Of a stretch of 41,006 nucleotides of DNA, positions 18,875-26,949 are shown piece after piece. Source of the DNA: Klebsiella pneumoniae (GTDB taxonomy: Bacteria; Pseudomonadota; Gammaproteobacteria; Ga0077536); assembly GCA_945876945.1 (NCBI GenBank), contig CAMCQE010000021.1:1-41006 (forward strand), written 5' to 3'. Numbering within the stretch: position 1 is the stretch's first letter; each line of letters begins with the position of its first letter. The notes beneath the pieces were generated by a model that was not told where the DNA came from, did not search any database, and saw only the letters and a list, made by a program, of their open reading frames with translations. Position numbers and translations under genes: made by a program.

Positions 18875-19960
18875 ATGACTGCTGGTTCCCCTACCGCAGC
18901 CGACGAAGCCTTCCAGCTCGCCATCTTGCAGGGCGTCTCACGCACCTTCGCGCTCACAATTCCAGTGTTGCCCTCAAGCCTGTCACGCGCAGTGGGTAAC
19001 GCTTATCTGCTGTGTCGCATTGCCGACACCATCGAGGACGATGCCGGCCTCTCTCTGAACGAAAAACAGCACTACGCGGACCGCTTTAACGACATAGTGC
19101 TCGGCAAAGCCGACCCGGCACCCTTCGGTGCCGAACTCTCAGCGCGCCTGGCTCCGCATGCAACGGCCGCGGAACGCGAACTTATCGCCAACACCGACCG
19201 AGTCATTCGGATCACCCTGTCGTTTGCGCCAGCCCAACAGGCCGCACTGGCGCGCTGCGTCCGCGTCATGTCGGACGGCATGATTCACTATCAGGGTCAG
19301 GAAACGCTGGACGGTTTAAGCGATCAAATCGCTATGGACAGATACTGCTATTACGTCGCAGGGGTGGTCGGTGAAATGCTCACTGAACTCTTCTGTCACC
19401 ATTGCCCGAGCCTCAAACCAGAGCGCGAGAAGCTGCTTCGGCTAGGCGTGTCCTTTGGCCAAGCCTTGCAAATGACGAACATCCTGAAAGACATCTGGGA
19501 AGACCGCAGTCGCGGTGCCTGCTGGCTGCCACGATCGGTGTTTGACCCACGCGGTCTGCGCCTCAGTACGCTGGCACCCGGCGGCGGAGGAACGGCTTTC
19601 GCGGCTGGACTGAACGATCTCATCGCGGTCGCCCACGGCCATATCAAGAACGCGCTTGAGTACACCTTGATGCTGCCTTCCAACGAAACAGGCATTCGCA
19701 AATTTTGCCTCTGGGCGCTCGGAATGGCAGTGCTGACGCTGCGGCGCATTCATGAAAACCCGCACTTCATGAGCGGACAGGACGTCAAGATTTCGCGGCG
19801 CAGCGTCAAAGCAACGATCATTCTGACGAGTCTCAGTGCCCGCTCCGATTTGGCACTCAAAAGCCTTTTCGGACTAGCCGCAACAGGCCTGCCCCTCGCC
19901 CACGTACCCGCGTCGGCACCGGCATTGATTGCCGGAATGGAATCTCGACACCGTCTTTAG
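18875..19960 (+). CDS. Squalene synthase (one-step, eukaryote-like type)
   Basis: A 361-residue trans-isoprenoid head-to-head synthase. The substrate-binding motifs are DTIEDD (residues 51-56) and NILKDIWED (202-210). The segments VSRTFALTIPVLP and YCYYVAGVVGEMLTELF resemble farnesyl-diphosphate farnesyltransferases, which make squalene in one enzyme from two FPP, rather than the bacterial HpnC/HpnD pair. No hpnC, hpnD or hpnE is nearby, which fits a one-step enzyme. Phytoene synthase is the main alternative, but no carotenoid gene is adjacent. It is the first gene of the hopanoid-phosphonate operon and supplies squalene for a hopene cyclase that is not in the window. An AGGA-like site lies rather far upstream, so the exact start is moderately certain. 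Confidence 0.85.
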   Translation: MTAGSPTAADEAFQLAILQGVSRTFALTIPVLPSSLSRAVGNAYLLCRIADTIEDDAGLSLNEKQHYADRFNDIVLGKADPAPFGAELSARLAPHATAAERELIANTDRVIRITLSFAPAQQAALARCVRVMSDGMIHYQGQETLDGLSDQIAMDRYCYYVAGVVGEMLTELFCHHCPSLKPEREKLLRLGVSFGQALQMTNILKDIWEDRSRGACWLPRSVFDPRGLRLSTLAPGGGGTAFAAGLNDLIAVAHGHIKNALEYTLMLPSNETGIRKFCLWALGMAVLTLRRIHENPHFMSGQDVKISRRSVKATIILTSLSARSDLALKSLFGLAATGLPLAHVPASAPALIAGMESRHRL

Positions 19961-19995
19961 GGACGGGGCTACGAGACTCTGGCAAACCTCCGGTT

Positions 19996-20718
19996 ATGAA
20001 TGAACGCGCCCCTGCCGGAATCGTGGTAGCACTTGAGGCCGAAGCCTCAAGCTGCGAACGCTGGCGACAATCTGGCGAGATTTGCATCAAGTTAACCGGT
20101 CCGGGCGCGGAACGTGCGGCTGCAGGCGCCCGGTCACTGGTAGACGAAGGCGTGAGCTGTCTTGTGAGTTGGGGAACCAGCGGTGCGCTGGCGCCAGACC
20201 TGCGAGCTGGCGCGTTACTCATCGTGACGCACACTACCGACTCGATCGGCAACGAGTACACGAGCGATATCCGACTGGTCGAAGGCTTTCGAGTCGCCCT
20301 CGGCACGCTTTCGCCATCACTCGGACGTGCCCTTACCGTCGACGCTCCCGTGATGGGTCAGGCGTGCAAGCTTGACCTCGCCGGCCGCTATGCGGCCACA
20401 TCAGTCGACATGGAATCTGCCGCGGTGGCCGAGGTGGCCCGCGGCGCGGGGCTGCCGTTCGTGGCCGTTCGCGCGGTGGTTGACGCGCTCACTTTCGACA
20501 TTCCACTGGCAGCCTGCGCCGGAATGGGCGAAGACGGCGTTTCACGCCCCCTGCGGGTGTTGTCCGCGCTCGCCGCACGTCCGTTTGAATTGCCGCAACT
20601 GCTCAGGCTGGCGGCACACTTCTCCGCCGCCTGCAGAACGCTCAAATCTGCCGCCAGCCTGTTGGAAAACGACTCGTGGTCAAATCCTTTGGTGCCTACC
20701 GTGGGAGCAATGCGGTGA
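19996..20718 (+). CDS. hpnG: Hopanoid-associated nucleoside phosphorylase HpnG
   Basis: A 240-residue member of the purine nucleoside phosphorylase/MTA nucleosidase superfamily. The N-terminal strand IVVALEAEAS, the glycine-rich WGTSGALAP and the ribose-binding TSVDMESAAVA (Asp138-Met-Glu140) are visible. In hopanoid clusters HpnG removes adenine from adenosylhopane, the HpnH product, to give (phospho)ribosylhopane, the precursor of bacteriohopanetetrol. hpnH is in this window at 29060. It follows the squalene synthase by 35 bases. The stop overlaps the GTG start of the next gene by 3 bases within a GTGA, so translation is probably coupled. Confidence 0.85.
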   Translation: MNERAPAGIVVALEAEASSCERWRQSGEICIKLTGPGAERAAAGARSLVDEGVSCLVSWGTSGALAPDLRAGALLIVTHTTDSIGNEYTSDIRLVEGFRVALGTLSPSLGRALTVDAPVMGQACKLDLAGRYAATSVDMESAAVAEVARGAGLPFVAVRAVVDALTFDIPLAACAGMGEDGVSRPLRVLSALAARPFELPQLLRLAAHFSAACRTLKSAASLLENDSWSNPLVPTVGAMR

Positions 20719-21326
20719 CGCAGCGCTCGAAGCCCTACGACGCGCAGCTCGCAGCCTGGCTGGTTGGTCCGCTGGCGCAAGGCCCCATCACGCCCAATCA
20801 TCTGACCGCCTTGCGCCTGCTGACGGGCATGGCCGGCGCCTTCATTTTTGCTGTGTGCGAGGCACCTAATCTGGCCGCCTGGCTGATTGTGTTATCCAAC
20901 TTTCTAGACCACACCGATGGCGAACTGGCGCGACTCAGCGGCCGCCAAAGCAGGTTCGGCCACAACTTCGATCTGGTGTCAGACGCGCTGGTCACCAGCG
21001 GCATGTTCATCGGCATCGGTATCGGCCTACTGCAGGCGGAGGGCGCGTTCGCTTTGGTGCAGGGACTGGTGGCCGGACTGGCGGTTGCCGCCATCTTTCA
21101 TTTGCGCAATACCCTTGAAAGCCGTTACGGAAAGAACGTTACACGCCAGCCCCGTTGGGGAGGATTCGAGGCAGAAGACGTGCTTTACCTCATCCCGCTG
21201 ATGAGCCTCTCAGGAGAGCTAAAACTCTTTCTTGCGGCCGCGAGCATGGGAGCACCCATCGCGTTGGTCATTGTTGTCCTTCATTACCGTGCGGTTGAAC
21301 GACGCGCGCAGGGTGAGCTTTCATGA
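20715..21326 (+). CDS. CDP-alcohol phosphotransferase (candidate AEP-lipid transferase)
   Basis: A 203-residue multi-pass membrane protein carrying the complete CDP-alcohol phosphotransferase signature DxxDGxxAR(x8)GxxxDxxxD: Asp65, Asp68-Gly69, Ala72-Arg73, Gly82, Asp86 and Asp90. All four metal-binding aspartates are present, so it should be active. Such enzymes move a phosphoalcohol (or phosphonate) between a CMP-linked donor and a hydroxyl, in the membrane. The start is GTG at 20715, with GGGAG 7 bases upstream; it overlaps the hpnG stop, and the gene's own stop overlaps hpnA by 4 bases. Because this operon encodes AEP synthesis and two nucleotidyltransferases, CMP-AEP is the likeliest donor. 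The acceptor, diacylglycerol or a hydroxylated hopanoid, cannot be read from sequence. A phosphatidylglycerol- or inositol-type reaction is the alternative. Confidence 0.85.
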   Translation: MTQRSKPYDAQLAAWLVGPLAQGPITPNHLTALRLLTGMAGAFIFAVCEAPNLAAWLIVLSNFLDHTDGELARLSGRQSRFGHNFDLVSDALVTSGMFIGIGIGLLQAEGAFALVQGLVAGLAVAAIFHLRNTLESRYGKNVTRQPRWGGFEAEDVLYLIPLMSLSGELKLFLAAASMGAPIALVIVVLHYRAVERRAQGELS

Positions 21327-22312
21327 GCATTCTGGTGACGGGCGCATCCGGTTTTGTGGGCAGTGCGGTGGTTCGAGCGCTGCTCGCGCAAAACGAAAAG
21401 GTGCGAGTGCTGGTGAGGCCCGCCAGCGATCGAAGCAATGTGCGGAATCTTGCCATCGAGCTTGTCGAAGGCGACTTGCGCGACCCTGCCTCATTACAGC
21501 GAGCCTGCGCCGGCTGCCGCGGGCTCTATCACGTGGCGGCTGACTATCGACTGTGGACGCGCGATCCCAACGAACTCTACGCAAGCAATGTCGAAGGCAC
21601 TCGCCATCTGATGAGCGCCGCGCTTAAAGCCAAGATCCCCCGCATTGTTTACACCAGCAGCGTGGCCACGCTCGGCATCCACCCCGATGGCACTGCCGCC
21701 ACCGAAGACACGCCGGTCACAGAGGCCGATATGATCGGGCATTACAAGCGCTCGAAATTTCTGGCCGAAGCGCTGGTTCAGCAACTCGTGCAACAGGAGG
21801 GTCTGCCCGCCGTTATCGTCAACCCGTCGACGCCAATCGGTCCCCATGATGTGAAGCCCACCCCCACCGGACGGATGATTCGGGATGCGTGGTTCGGCCG
21901 GATCCCGGCCTATGTTGATACCGGGCTTAACATTGTTCACGTGGAAGACGTGGCACACGGTCATCTGCTGGCGTTTGCCACGGGCGCAATTGGGAGACGC
22001 TACATTCTTGGCGGAGAGGACATGGCGCTCCGCGACATTCTCGCCGTGATCGCGGAGCTCGCCGGGCGTTCGCCGCCGCGCATCGAGCTCCCGCGATTGG
22101 GCCTCATGCCTGTCGCGGCACTCGCCGAAGCATGGGCATGGTTAACCCATGGCAAAGAGCCGCAAGTCACGCTGGACGGCTTGCGCATGTCGCGCAAGAA
22201 GATGTTTTTCGATTCTTCGCGCGCGGTGCAGGAACTGGGCTACAGCTTTCGGCCGGCCAGGGCCGCGCTTGCCGCCGCCGTTGAATGGTTCAGCCAGCGA
22301 CCTGATCGCTGA
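21323..22312 (+). CDS. hpnA: Hopanoid-associated sugar epimerase HpnA
   Basis: A 329-residue extended short-chain dehydrogenase/reductase. The Rossmann motif GASGFVG is at residues 7-13, and the catalytic pair Tyr141 and Lys145 lies in HYKRSKF, with a serine-rich VYTSSVATLG strand before it. VNPSTPIGPHDVKPTPTG and the NIVHVEDVAHGH region are typical of the HpnA family in hopanoid loci. Its exact substrate is not established; a sugar-nucleotide or the ribosyl side chain of a hopanoid are possibilities. It overlaps the CDP-alcohol phosphotransferase by 4 bases and is followed after 2 bases by a nucleotidyltransferase, tying it to both the hopanoid and phosphonate genes. Confidence 0.88.
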   Translation: MSILVTGASGFVGSAVVRALLAQNEKVRVLVRPASDRSNVRNLAIELVEGDLRDPASLQRACAGCRGLYHVAADYRLWTRDPNELYASNVEGTRHLMSAALKAKIPRIVYTSSVATLGIHPDGTAATEDTPVTEADMIGHYKRSKFLAEALVQQLVQQEGLPAVIVNPSTPIGPHDVKPTPTGRMIRDAWFGRIPAYVDTGLNIVHVEDVAHGHLLAFATGAIGRRYILGGEDMALRDILAVIAELAGRSPPRIELPRLGLMPVAALAEAWAWLTHGKEPQVTLDGLRMSRKKMFFDSSRAVQELGYSFRPARAALAAAVEWFSQRPDR

Positions 22313-22314
22313 AT

Positions 22315-23055
22315 ATGGATGCCATCCTGCTCGCTGCCGGGCTTGGCCACCGTCTGGGTCGCAGCGATGGCCGACCCAAAGCGCTGCTCGAGTTCGGCGG
22401 GCAATCCCTGCTGGCCAGGCATCTCGCGAACCTTGCGGATCTGGGCATTGAACGCGTCACTGTCTGTACCGGCTATCGCGCCGACCTGCTCGAACAGGCC
22501 ATTACGGCCTATCGTCGGCCCGAGACTAGCTGCATCGTGAATCCGGACTATCATCAAGGCAGCGTGAAAAGCCTCTGGACTGTCCGGGGCGCCTTACGAA
22601 GCGCAGGCGAGGTCTTATTGATGGACGCCGATGTGCTCTATCCTGCGAGCATCCTGCAGCGTCTGGCTGCCAGCGAGCACCGCAACTGCATGCTGCTCGA
22701 TCGCCACTACGTGCCGGGCGATGAACCCGTCAAGGTATGCGTTCACGCGGGCCAGATTGTGGAATTCAGCAAACGACCTGACCCAACTCTCACGTGGGAT
22801 TTCATGGGCGAATCGATCGGCTTTTTTAAATTCGATGCCGCTCTTGGCGCACGCTTGGCCGCCTTGACGGAAGCCTATGTGGCGGACGGCCGCAGCGACT
22901 CCCCTCACGAAGCGGCGATCCGCGATTTGATTCTGGCTGGCGACCACGGCATCGGGTTCGAAGACGTCAGCGGCGCGCCCTGGATCGAGATCGACTTTCC
23001 CGATGATATCCGCCGCGCCACCACCGAAATCCTGCCGGCGCTCGAACATGCTTGA
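22315..23055 (+). CDS. Stand-alone nucleotidyltransferase (LicC/PntC-like)
   Basis: A 246-residue NTP-transferase with the nucleotide-binding signature [10 protein letters not shown] (residues 6-15) followed by [10 protein letters not shown]. The metal-binding MDADVLY (about 102-108), [11 protein letters not shown] and the C-terminal [11 protein letters not shown] are as in phosphocholine- or sugar-phosphate cytidylyltransferases of the LicC type. It likely activates a small phosphate or phosphonate with CTP. It is the second nucleotidyltransferase of the operon, since a related domain is fused to the next gene. It may make CMP-AEP, or activate a different head group for the CDP-alcohol phosphotransferase. 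Its last 8 bases overlap the next start. Confidence 0.82.
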   Translation: MDAILLAAGLGHRLGRSDGRPKALLEFGGQSLLARHLANLADLGIERVTVCTGYRADLLEQAITAYRRPETSCIVNPDYHQGSVKSLWTVRGALRSAGEVLLMDADVLYPASILQRLAASEHRNCMLLDRHYVPGDEPVKVCVHAGQIVEFSKRPDPTLTWDFMGESIGFFKFDAALGARLAALTEAYVADGRSDSPHEAAIRDLILAGDHGIGFEDVSGAPWIEIDFPDDIRRATTEILPALEHA

Positions 23056-24694
23056 AGCCGCTTCAACACCGCCACGCCGCACGCGCCAACTGCGATCGCT
23101 GCTGGAATCGGCCGCGCTGGAGTTTTTACTTGAGGCCCACAACGGCCTGAGCGCGCGCATCGTCGAAGAAGCGGGCTTCAAAGGCATTTGGGCTAGCGGT
23201 CTCGCGATCTCCGCCCAACTTGGCGTGCGTGACAACAACGAAGCGAGCTGGACGCAGGTGGTCGACGTTGCCGAATTCATGGCCGACGTCACCTCCATTC
23301 CTATCCTGCTGGACGGGGACACGGGCTACGGCAACTTCAACAACATGCGTCGGCTGGTACGAAAACTCGAGCAACGCGGCGTCGCCGGTGTCTGCATCGA
23401 AGACAAGCTCTTTCCCAAAACCAACAGCTTTATTGCTGGCGACCGTCAGCCGCTGGCCGAGGTCAATGAATTCTGCGGCAAAATCGCCGCCGGCAAGGAC
23501 ATCCAGTCGGATGACGACTTCTGCATCGTGGCTCGCGTCGAAGCGCTCATCGCTGGCTGGGACATGGCCGAAGCGCTGCGCCGGGCCGAGGCTTATCGAG
23601 TGGCCGGGGCGGATGCCGTTCTTATCCACAGCAAGCTTTCCCGGCCCGATCAAATCCTCGAGTTTGCTCAGGAATGGGCCAATCGCCTGCCCTTGGTGAT
23701 TGTCCCGACCAAGTACTACAGCACGCCGACTGAGGTGTTTCGGCGGGCCGGTATCAGCGCGGTGATTTGGGCTAATCCGCTCATTCGGGCGGCGGCGTCT
23801 GCCATGCAGAGCGTGGCGGCGCAGATTCAGCGCGAACAATCGATCGCAGAAGTTGAAGACCGCATTGCCTCGATGGAAGAGATCTTCCGCCTGCAGGGCG
23901 CCGAAGAACTCGAAGCAGCGGAAGAGCGGTATTTCGGTGCCCGACAAAACGAAACCCGCGCGATTGTGCTCGCCGCCTCACGCGGCGAAGGCTTTGCCAG
24001 CCTGACCGATGACCGGCCCAAGGTCATGCTCCCCATCGCGGGCAAACCGCTACTCCGTCATCTGGTCGACAAGCTTAAAAAACGCGGCATTGACGACATT
24101 ACTGTGGTGGCCGGCTACAAGGCAGAAGCTATCGATATGGGCGGGATCCGGGTGCTGATTAACCCACAACACAGCACCACCGGCGAACTCTCCTCACTGC
24201 TCTGCGCGCGCCAGCATTTCACTGAGGACTTTGTGCTGATTTACGGCGACGTGCTGTTTCGCAGCTACATTCTGCGTGATCTGCTGGAGAGCGAAGCGCC
24301 CATCACGGTGGTGGTGGACTCCAGTCAGACCCAACTCACCAGCGATGCAGGTGATTTTGCCTGGTGTAGCGAGGCGGACGATCGCTCGAGCTGGGGCCAG
24401 GCGGTGCGCCTCAAAAAAATCAGTACCGGAGCGGGCAACAACGGCGCCGCGCCGCACGGCCGGTGGATCGGCATCGTTCGCGTGTGTGGGCCGGGCCGGG
24501 ACTGGTTCGAGGCCACGCTGGCCAGCTTACGCGAACGTGCAGACTTCGACCGCTTAAGCGTTCCTGACCTCATCAATCAGTTGATCGCTGACAACAAGCC
24601 GGTGCAGGTTTGGTACGTGCACGGGCACTGGCTTGATGTGAATTCGGTTCGCGATCTGGAACGCGCGGGCAATTTCGCTGCCGGCAGTCACTGA
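23048..24694 (+). CDS. pepM: Phosphoenolpyruvate mutase fused to a nucleotidyltransferase (PepM-PntC type)
   Basis: A 548-residue two-domain protein. Residues 1-300 are PEP mutase, which forms the carbon-phosphorus bond of phosphonopyruvate. They carry the metal-binding DGDTGYGN (from Asp89) and the diagnostic mutase motif [10 protein letters not shown] (118-127), which distinguishes PepM from isocitrate lyase-like relatives. Residues about 303-548 are a nucleotidyltransferase domain ([42 protein letters not shown]), as in PntC, which makes CMP-AEP. Its first motif has SRGEG rather than the GxGxR of the stand-alone neighbour. The ATG at 23048 lies inside the end of the preceding gene and gives a normal PepM N-terminus. 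phosphonopyruvate decarboxylase follows after 12 bases, which pulls the unfavourable PEP mutase reaction forward. Confidence 0.94.
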   Translation: MLEAASTPPRRTRQLRSLLESAALEFLLEAHNGLSARIVEEAGFKGIWASGLAISAQLGVRDNNEASWTQVVDVAEFMADVTSIPILLDGDTGYGNFNNMRRLVRKLEQRGVAGVCIEDKLFPKTNSFIAGDRQPLAEVNEFCGKIAAGKDIQSDDDFCIVARVEALIAGWDMAEALRRAEAYRVAGADAVLIHSKLSRPDQILEFAQEWANRLPLVIVPTKYYSTPTEVFRRAGISAVIWANPLIRAAASAMQSVAAQIQREQSIAEVEDRIASMEEIFRLQGAEELEAAEERYFGARQNETRAIVLAASRGEGFASLTDDRPKVMLPIAGKPLLRHLVDKLKKRGIDDITVVAGYKAEAIDMGGIRVLINPQHSTTGELSSLLCARQHFTEDFVLIYGDVLFRSYILRDLLESEAPITVVVDSSQTQLTSDAGDFAWCSEADDRSSWGQAVRLKKISTGAGNNGAAPHGRWIGIVRVCGPGRDWFEATLASLRERADFDRLSVPDLINQLIADNKPVQVWYVHGHWLDVNSVRDLERAGNFAAGSH

Positions 24695-24706
24695 GCGTCG
24701 GTTCGC

Positions 24707-25855
24707 GTGATTGAGGCGAAGGTTTTTATCGAAACCGCGCGGTCGGCAGGCTTTGGCTGGTACACGGGCGTGCCGTGCTCCTACCTCACGCCGTTCATCA
24801 ATTACGTCATCGGCGACCAGTCGCTGAACTATGTCTCGGCGGCGAACGAAGGCGACGCCGTCGCGATCGCTGCCGGGCTGCATCTCGGTGGTCACCGCGC
24901 CGTGGTGATGATGCAGAACTCAGGTCTGGGGAATGCCGTGAGCCCGCTCAGCTCGCTGACGCATGTCTTCGGGATCCCGATGCTGCTCATCTGCACCCAC
25001 CGGGGCGCACCGGAGGTTCCGGATGAACCGCAACACGCCTTGATGGGACAGATCACCGGTCAGATGCTCGACACCTTGTCGATATGCTGGGAACCGTTTC
25101 CCGCGTCAGCGGCCGTGCTTGATGAAGCACTGGCGCGGGCGACCACGCACATGGCGCAGCATCACCAGCCCTACGCGTTCCTGATGCCCAAAGGCGCGGT
25201 CTCGCCCTATCCGCTGGCGCCGCAGCCGCCTCGCGCAGTGGCAGAGCCGCCCCCGGTGATGGGCGCACATTGGCCAGCGCAGCGCCCGACGCGGTCTGAG
25301 GTGCTAGCGCGGGTCATCGACGCCACACCGCTCACCGGCACCGTCGTGATTGCGACCACCGGCTACACGGGGCGGGAACTTTATGCGCTGACCGACCGCG
25401 CGAACCACTTCTATATGGTGGGATCGATGGGATGCGCCTCGGCCTTCGGCCTGGGGCTCGCGCTGGCCCGCCCAGACTTACACGTGGTGATCTTGGACGG
25501 CGACGGCGCCGCGCTGATGCGTATGGGCAATTTTGCGACTCTTGGCTATTACCGCCCGCCCAATCTTTCGCACCTGCTACTCGACAACGAGGCCCACGAT
25601 TCGACCGGCGGGCAAACCACGGTGAGCGCGGGGGTCGACTTCGCCAGTATTGCCGCAGCCTGCGGCTACGCGTCAGCACAGCGGGCGGGAAGTCTCGACG
25701 CGATAAGCCAATTTTTCGGCCGCCAAACAGGTGCTGGCCCCGGTTTTATGCACGTCAAAATCGCCACAGGCACGCTAAGCGATCTCCCGCGACCTGCAAT
25801 CACCCCGCCGGCTGTACTGGCGCGCTTAAGGCAGCATCTGGAAGGCACCGCATGA
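24707..25855 (+). CDS. ppd: Phosphonopyruvate decarboxylase
   Basis: A 382-residue thiamine diphosphate enzyme that decarboxylates phosphonopyruvate to phosphonoacetaldehyde. The family N-terminus is clear (FGWYTGVPCSYLTPFINYV, about residues 16-34), with AANEGDAVAIAAG and MMQNSGLGNAVSPLSSL near it. The TPP-binding GDG(x)n N motif is at Gly265-Asp266-Gly267 through DNEAHDSTGGQ. The start is GTG at 24707. Sulfopyruvate decarboxylase is related, but the flanking pepM and transaminase decide the assignment. Its stop overlaps the next ATG by 4 bases. Confidence 0.94.
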   Translation: MIEAKVFIETARSAGFGWYTGVPCSYLTPFINYVIGDQSLNYVSAANEGDAVAIAAGLHLGGHRAVVMMQNSGLGNAVSPLSSLTHVFGIPMLLICTHRGAPEVPDEPQHALMGQITGQMLDTLSICWEPFPASAAVLDEALARATTHMAQHHQPYAFLMPKGAVSPYPLAPQPPRAVAEPPPVMGAHWPAQRPTRSEVLARVIDATPLTGTVVIATTGYTGRELYALTDRANHFYMVGSMGCASAFGLGLALARPDLHVVILDGDGAALMRMGNFATLGYYRPPNLSHLLLDNEAHDSTGGQTTVSAGVDFASIAAACGYASAQRAGSLDAISQFFGRQTGAGPGFMHVKIATGTLSDLPRPAITPPAVLARLRQHLEGTA

Positions 25856-26937
25856 ATCGTCTTGTTCTGCTCAATCCGGGGCCGGTAAATCTGAGCGATC
25901 GCGTCCGGCAAGCGCTACAAAAGCCCGATCTCTGCCATCGGGAGGCAGAATTTGTCACGCTGCAGGCGTCGATTCAAAGCCGCCTGCTGCGGGTTTACGG
26001 GCTGGATAACACGGACTGGGCCGCCGTTTTGCTGACCGGATCGGGCACTGCGGCCGTTGAGGCAATGGTGACCAGCTGCGTGCCGCGAGGAGGCCGTCTG
26101 CTCGTGATGGACAACGGCGTGTATGGGGAGCGAATCAAGACGATGGCGGAACGCAGCGAGATCCCGGTCGCCATCGCGGCGAGCAACTGGTTATCGCCGC
26201 TTAACCTCGTTGCCGCGCGCGAGCAACTCGAGCGTTGTCCGGACATTACCCATGTGGCCGCCGTCCATCATGAAACCACCACCGGCCGGCTCAATGCAAT
26301 TGACCAGCTCGCAGCACTATGTCGGGAATTCAAGCGTCCGTTGTTGCTCGATGCGGTGAGCAGCTTTGGTGCTGAGACCATCGACTTCAATCGCTGGCCA
26401 ATCGCCGCCTGCGCGGCCACCGCCAACAAATGCCTGCACGGCGTACCAGGCGCATCGTTTGTGATCGTTAACCGGCATGCATTTGCGGAAGCCGGCGCGC
26501 CGGCGCGCTCGCTCTATCTCGATCTCGCCGGCTATCTGGCCCAACAGGATGCAGGCGGCACACCGTTCACCCAGTCGGTGCAGGCGTTTTATGCGCTCGA
26601 CGAAGCGCTCGGCGAATTCATGGATGCAGGTGGGGTCGCGGCAAGACAGCAAACGTATCGTCAACGGCTCGAACGGATTCACACCAAACTTGACACGTTG
26701 GGCGTCACAGGCTTGCTGCCGCAAGCAGACAGCGCTTGTGTGCTACACGCTTTTCAATTGCCTCAAGGATTCAGCTATCAGGCCCTGCACGACGGCCTCA
26801 AGGCGCGAGGCTTCGTCATTTATGCCGGGCAAGGACGCTTGGCGGCGAGCATGTTCCGCATTTCGATGATGGGCGACATTGGGGAGTCAGACCTGCTCCG
26901 TTTGGAGCAGGCCTTGAGCGAGGTGCTGAACCGCTGA
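25852..26937 (+). CDS. phnW: 2-aminoethylphosphonate transaminase
   Basis: A 361-residue fold-type I PLP enzyme. It begins with the PhnW signature LLNPGPVNLS and CHREAEF, has the cofactor-binding TGSGTAAVEAM, the DAVSSFGAE strand and the PLP lysine Lys193 in ATANKCLHGVPG. It interconverts phosphonoacetaldehyde and AEP. In phosphonate catabolism it runs toward the aldehyde, but beside pepM and ppd, and with no phnX, phnA or phosphonate transporter nearby, it should make AEP. It is the last gene of the operon; its ATG overlaps the ppd stop by 4 bases, and dxs converges 12 bases downstream with no terminator visible. Confidence 0.93.
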   Translation: MNRLVLLNPGPVNLSDRVRQALQKPDLCHREAEFVTLQASIQSRLLRVYGLDNTDWAAVLLTGSGTAAVEAMVTSCVPRGGRLLVMDNGVYGERIKTMAERSEIPVAIAASNWLSPLNLVAAREQLERCPDITHVAAVHHETTTGRLNAIDQLAALCREFKRPLLLDAVSSFGAETIDFNRWPIAACAATANKCLHGVPGASFVIVNRHAFAEAGAPARSLYLDLAGYLAQQDAGGTPFTQSVQAFYALDEALGEFMDAGGVAARQQTYRQRLERIHTKLDTLGVTGLLPQADSACVLHAFQLPQGFSYQALHDGLKARGFVIYAGQGRLAASMFRISMMGDIGESDLLRLEQALSEVLNR

Positions 26938-26949
26938 AGGCGCGCGACG

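Noticed and set aside
25852-26937. PhnW as the hopanoid aminotransferase HpnO
   Set aside because: The N-terminal and PLP-site motifs match AEP transaminases, and pepM and ppd directly precede it; HpnO belongs to a different aminotransferase class.
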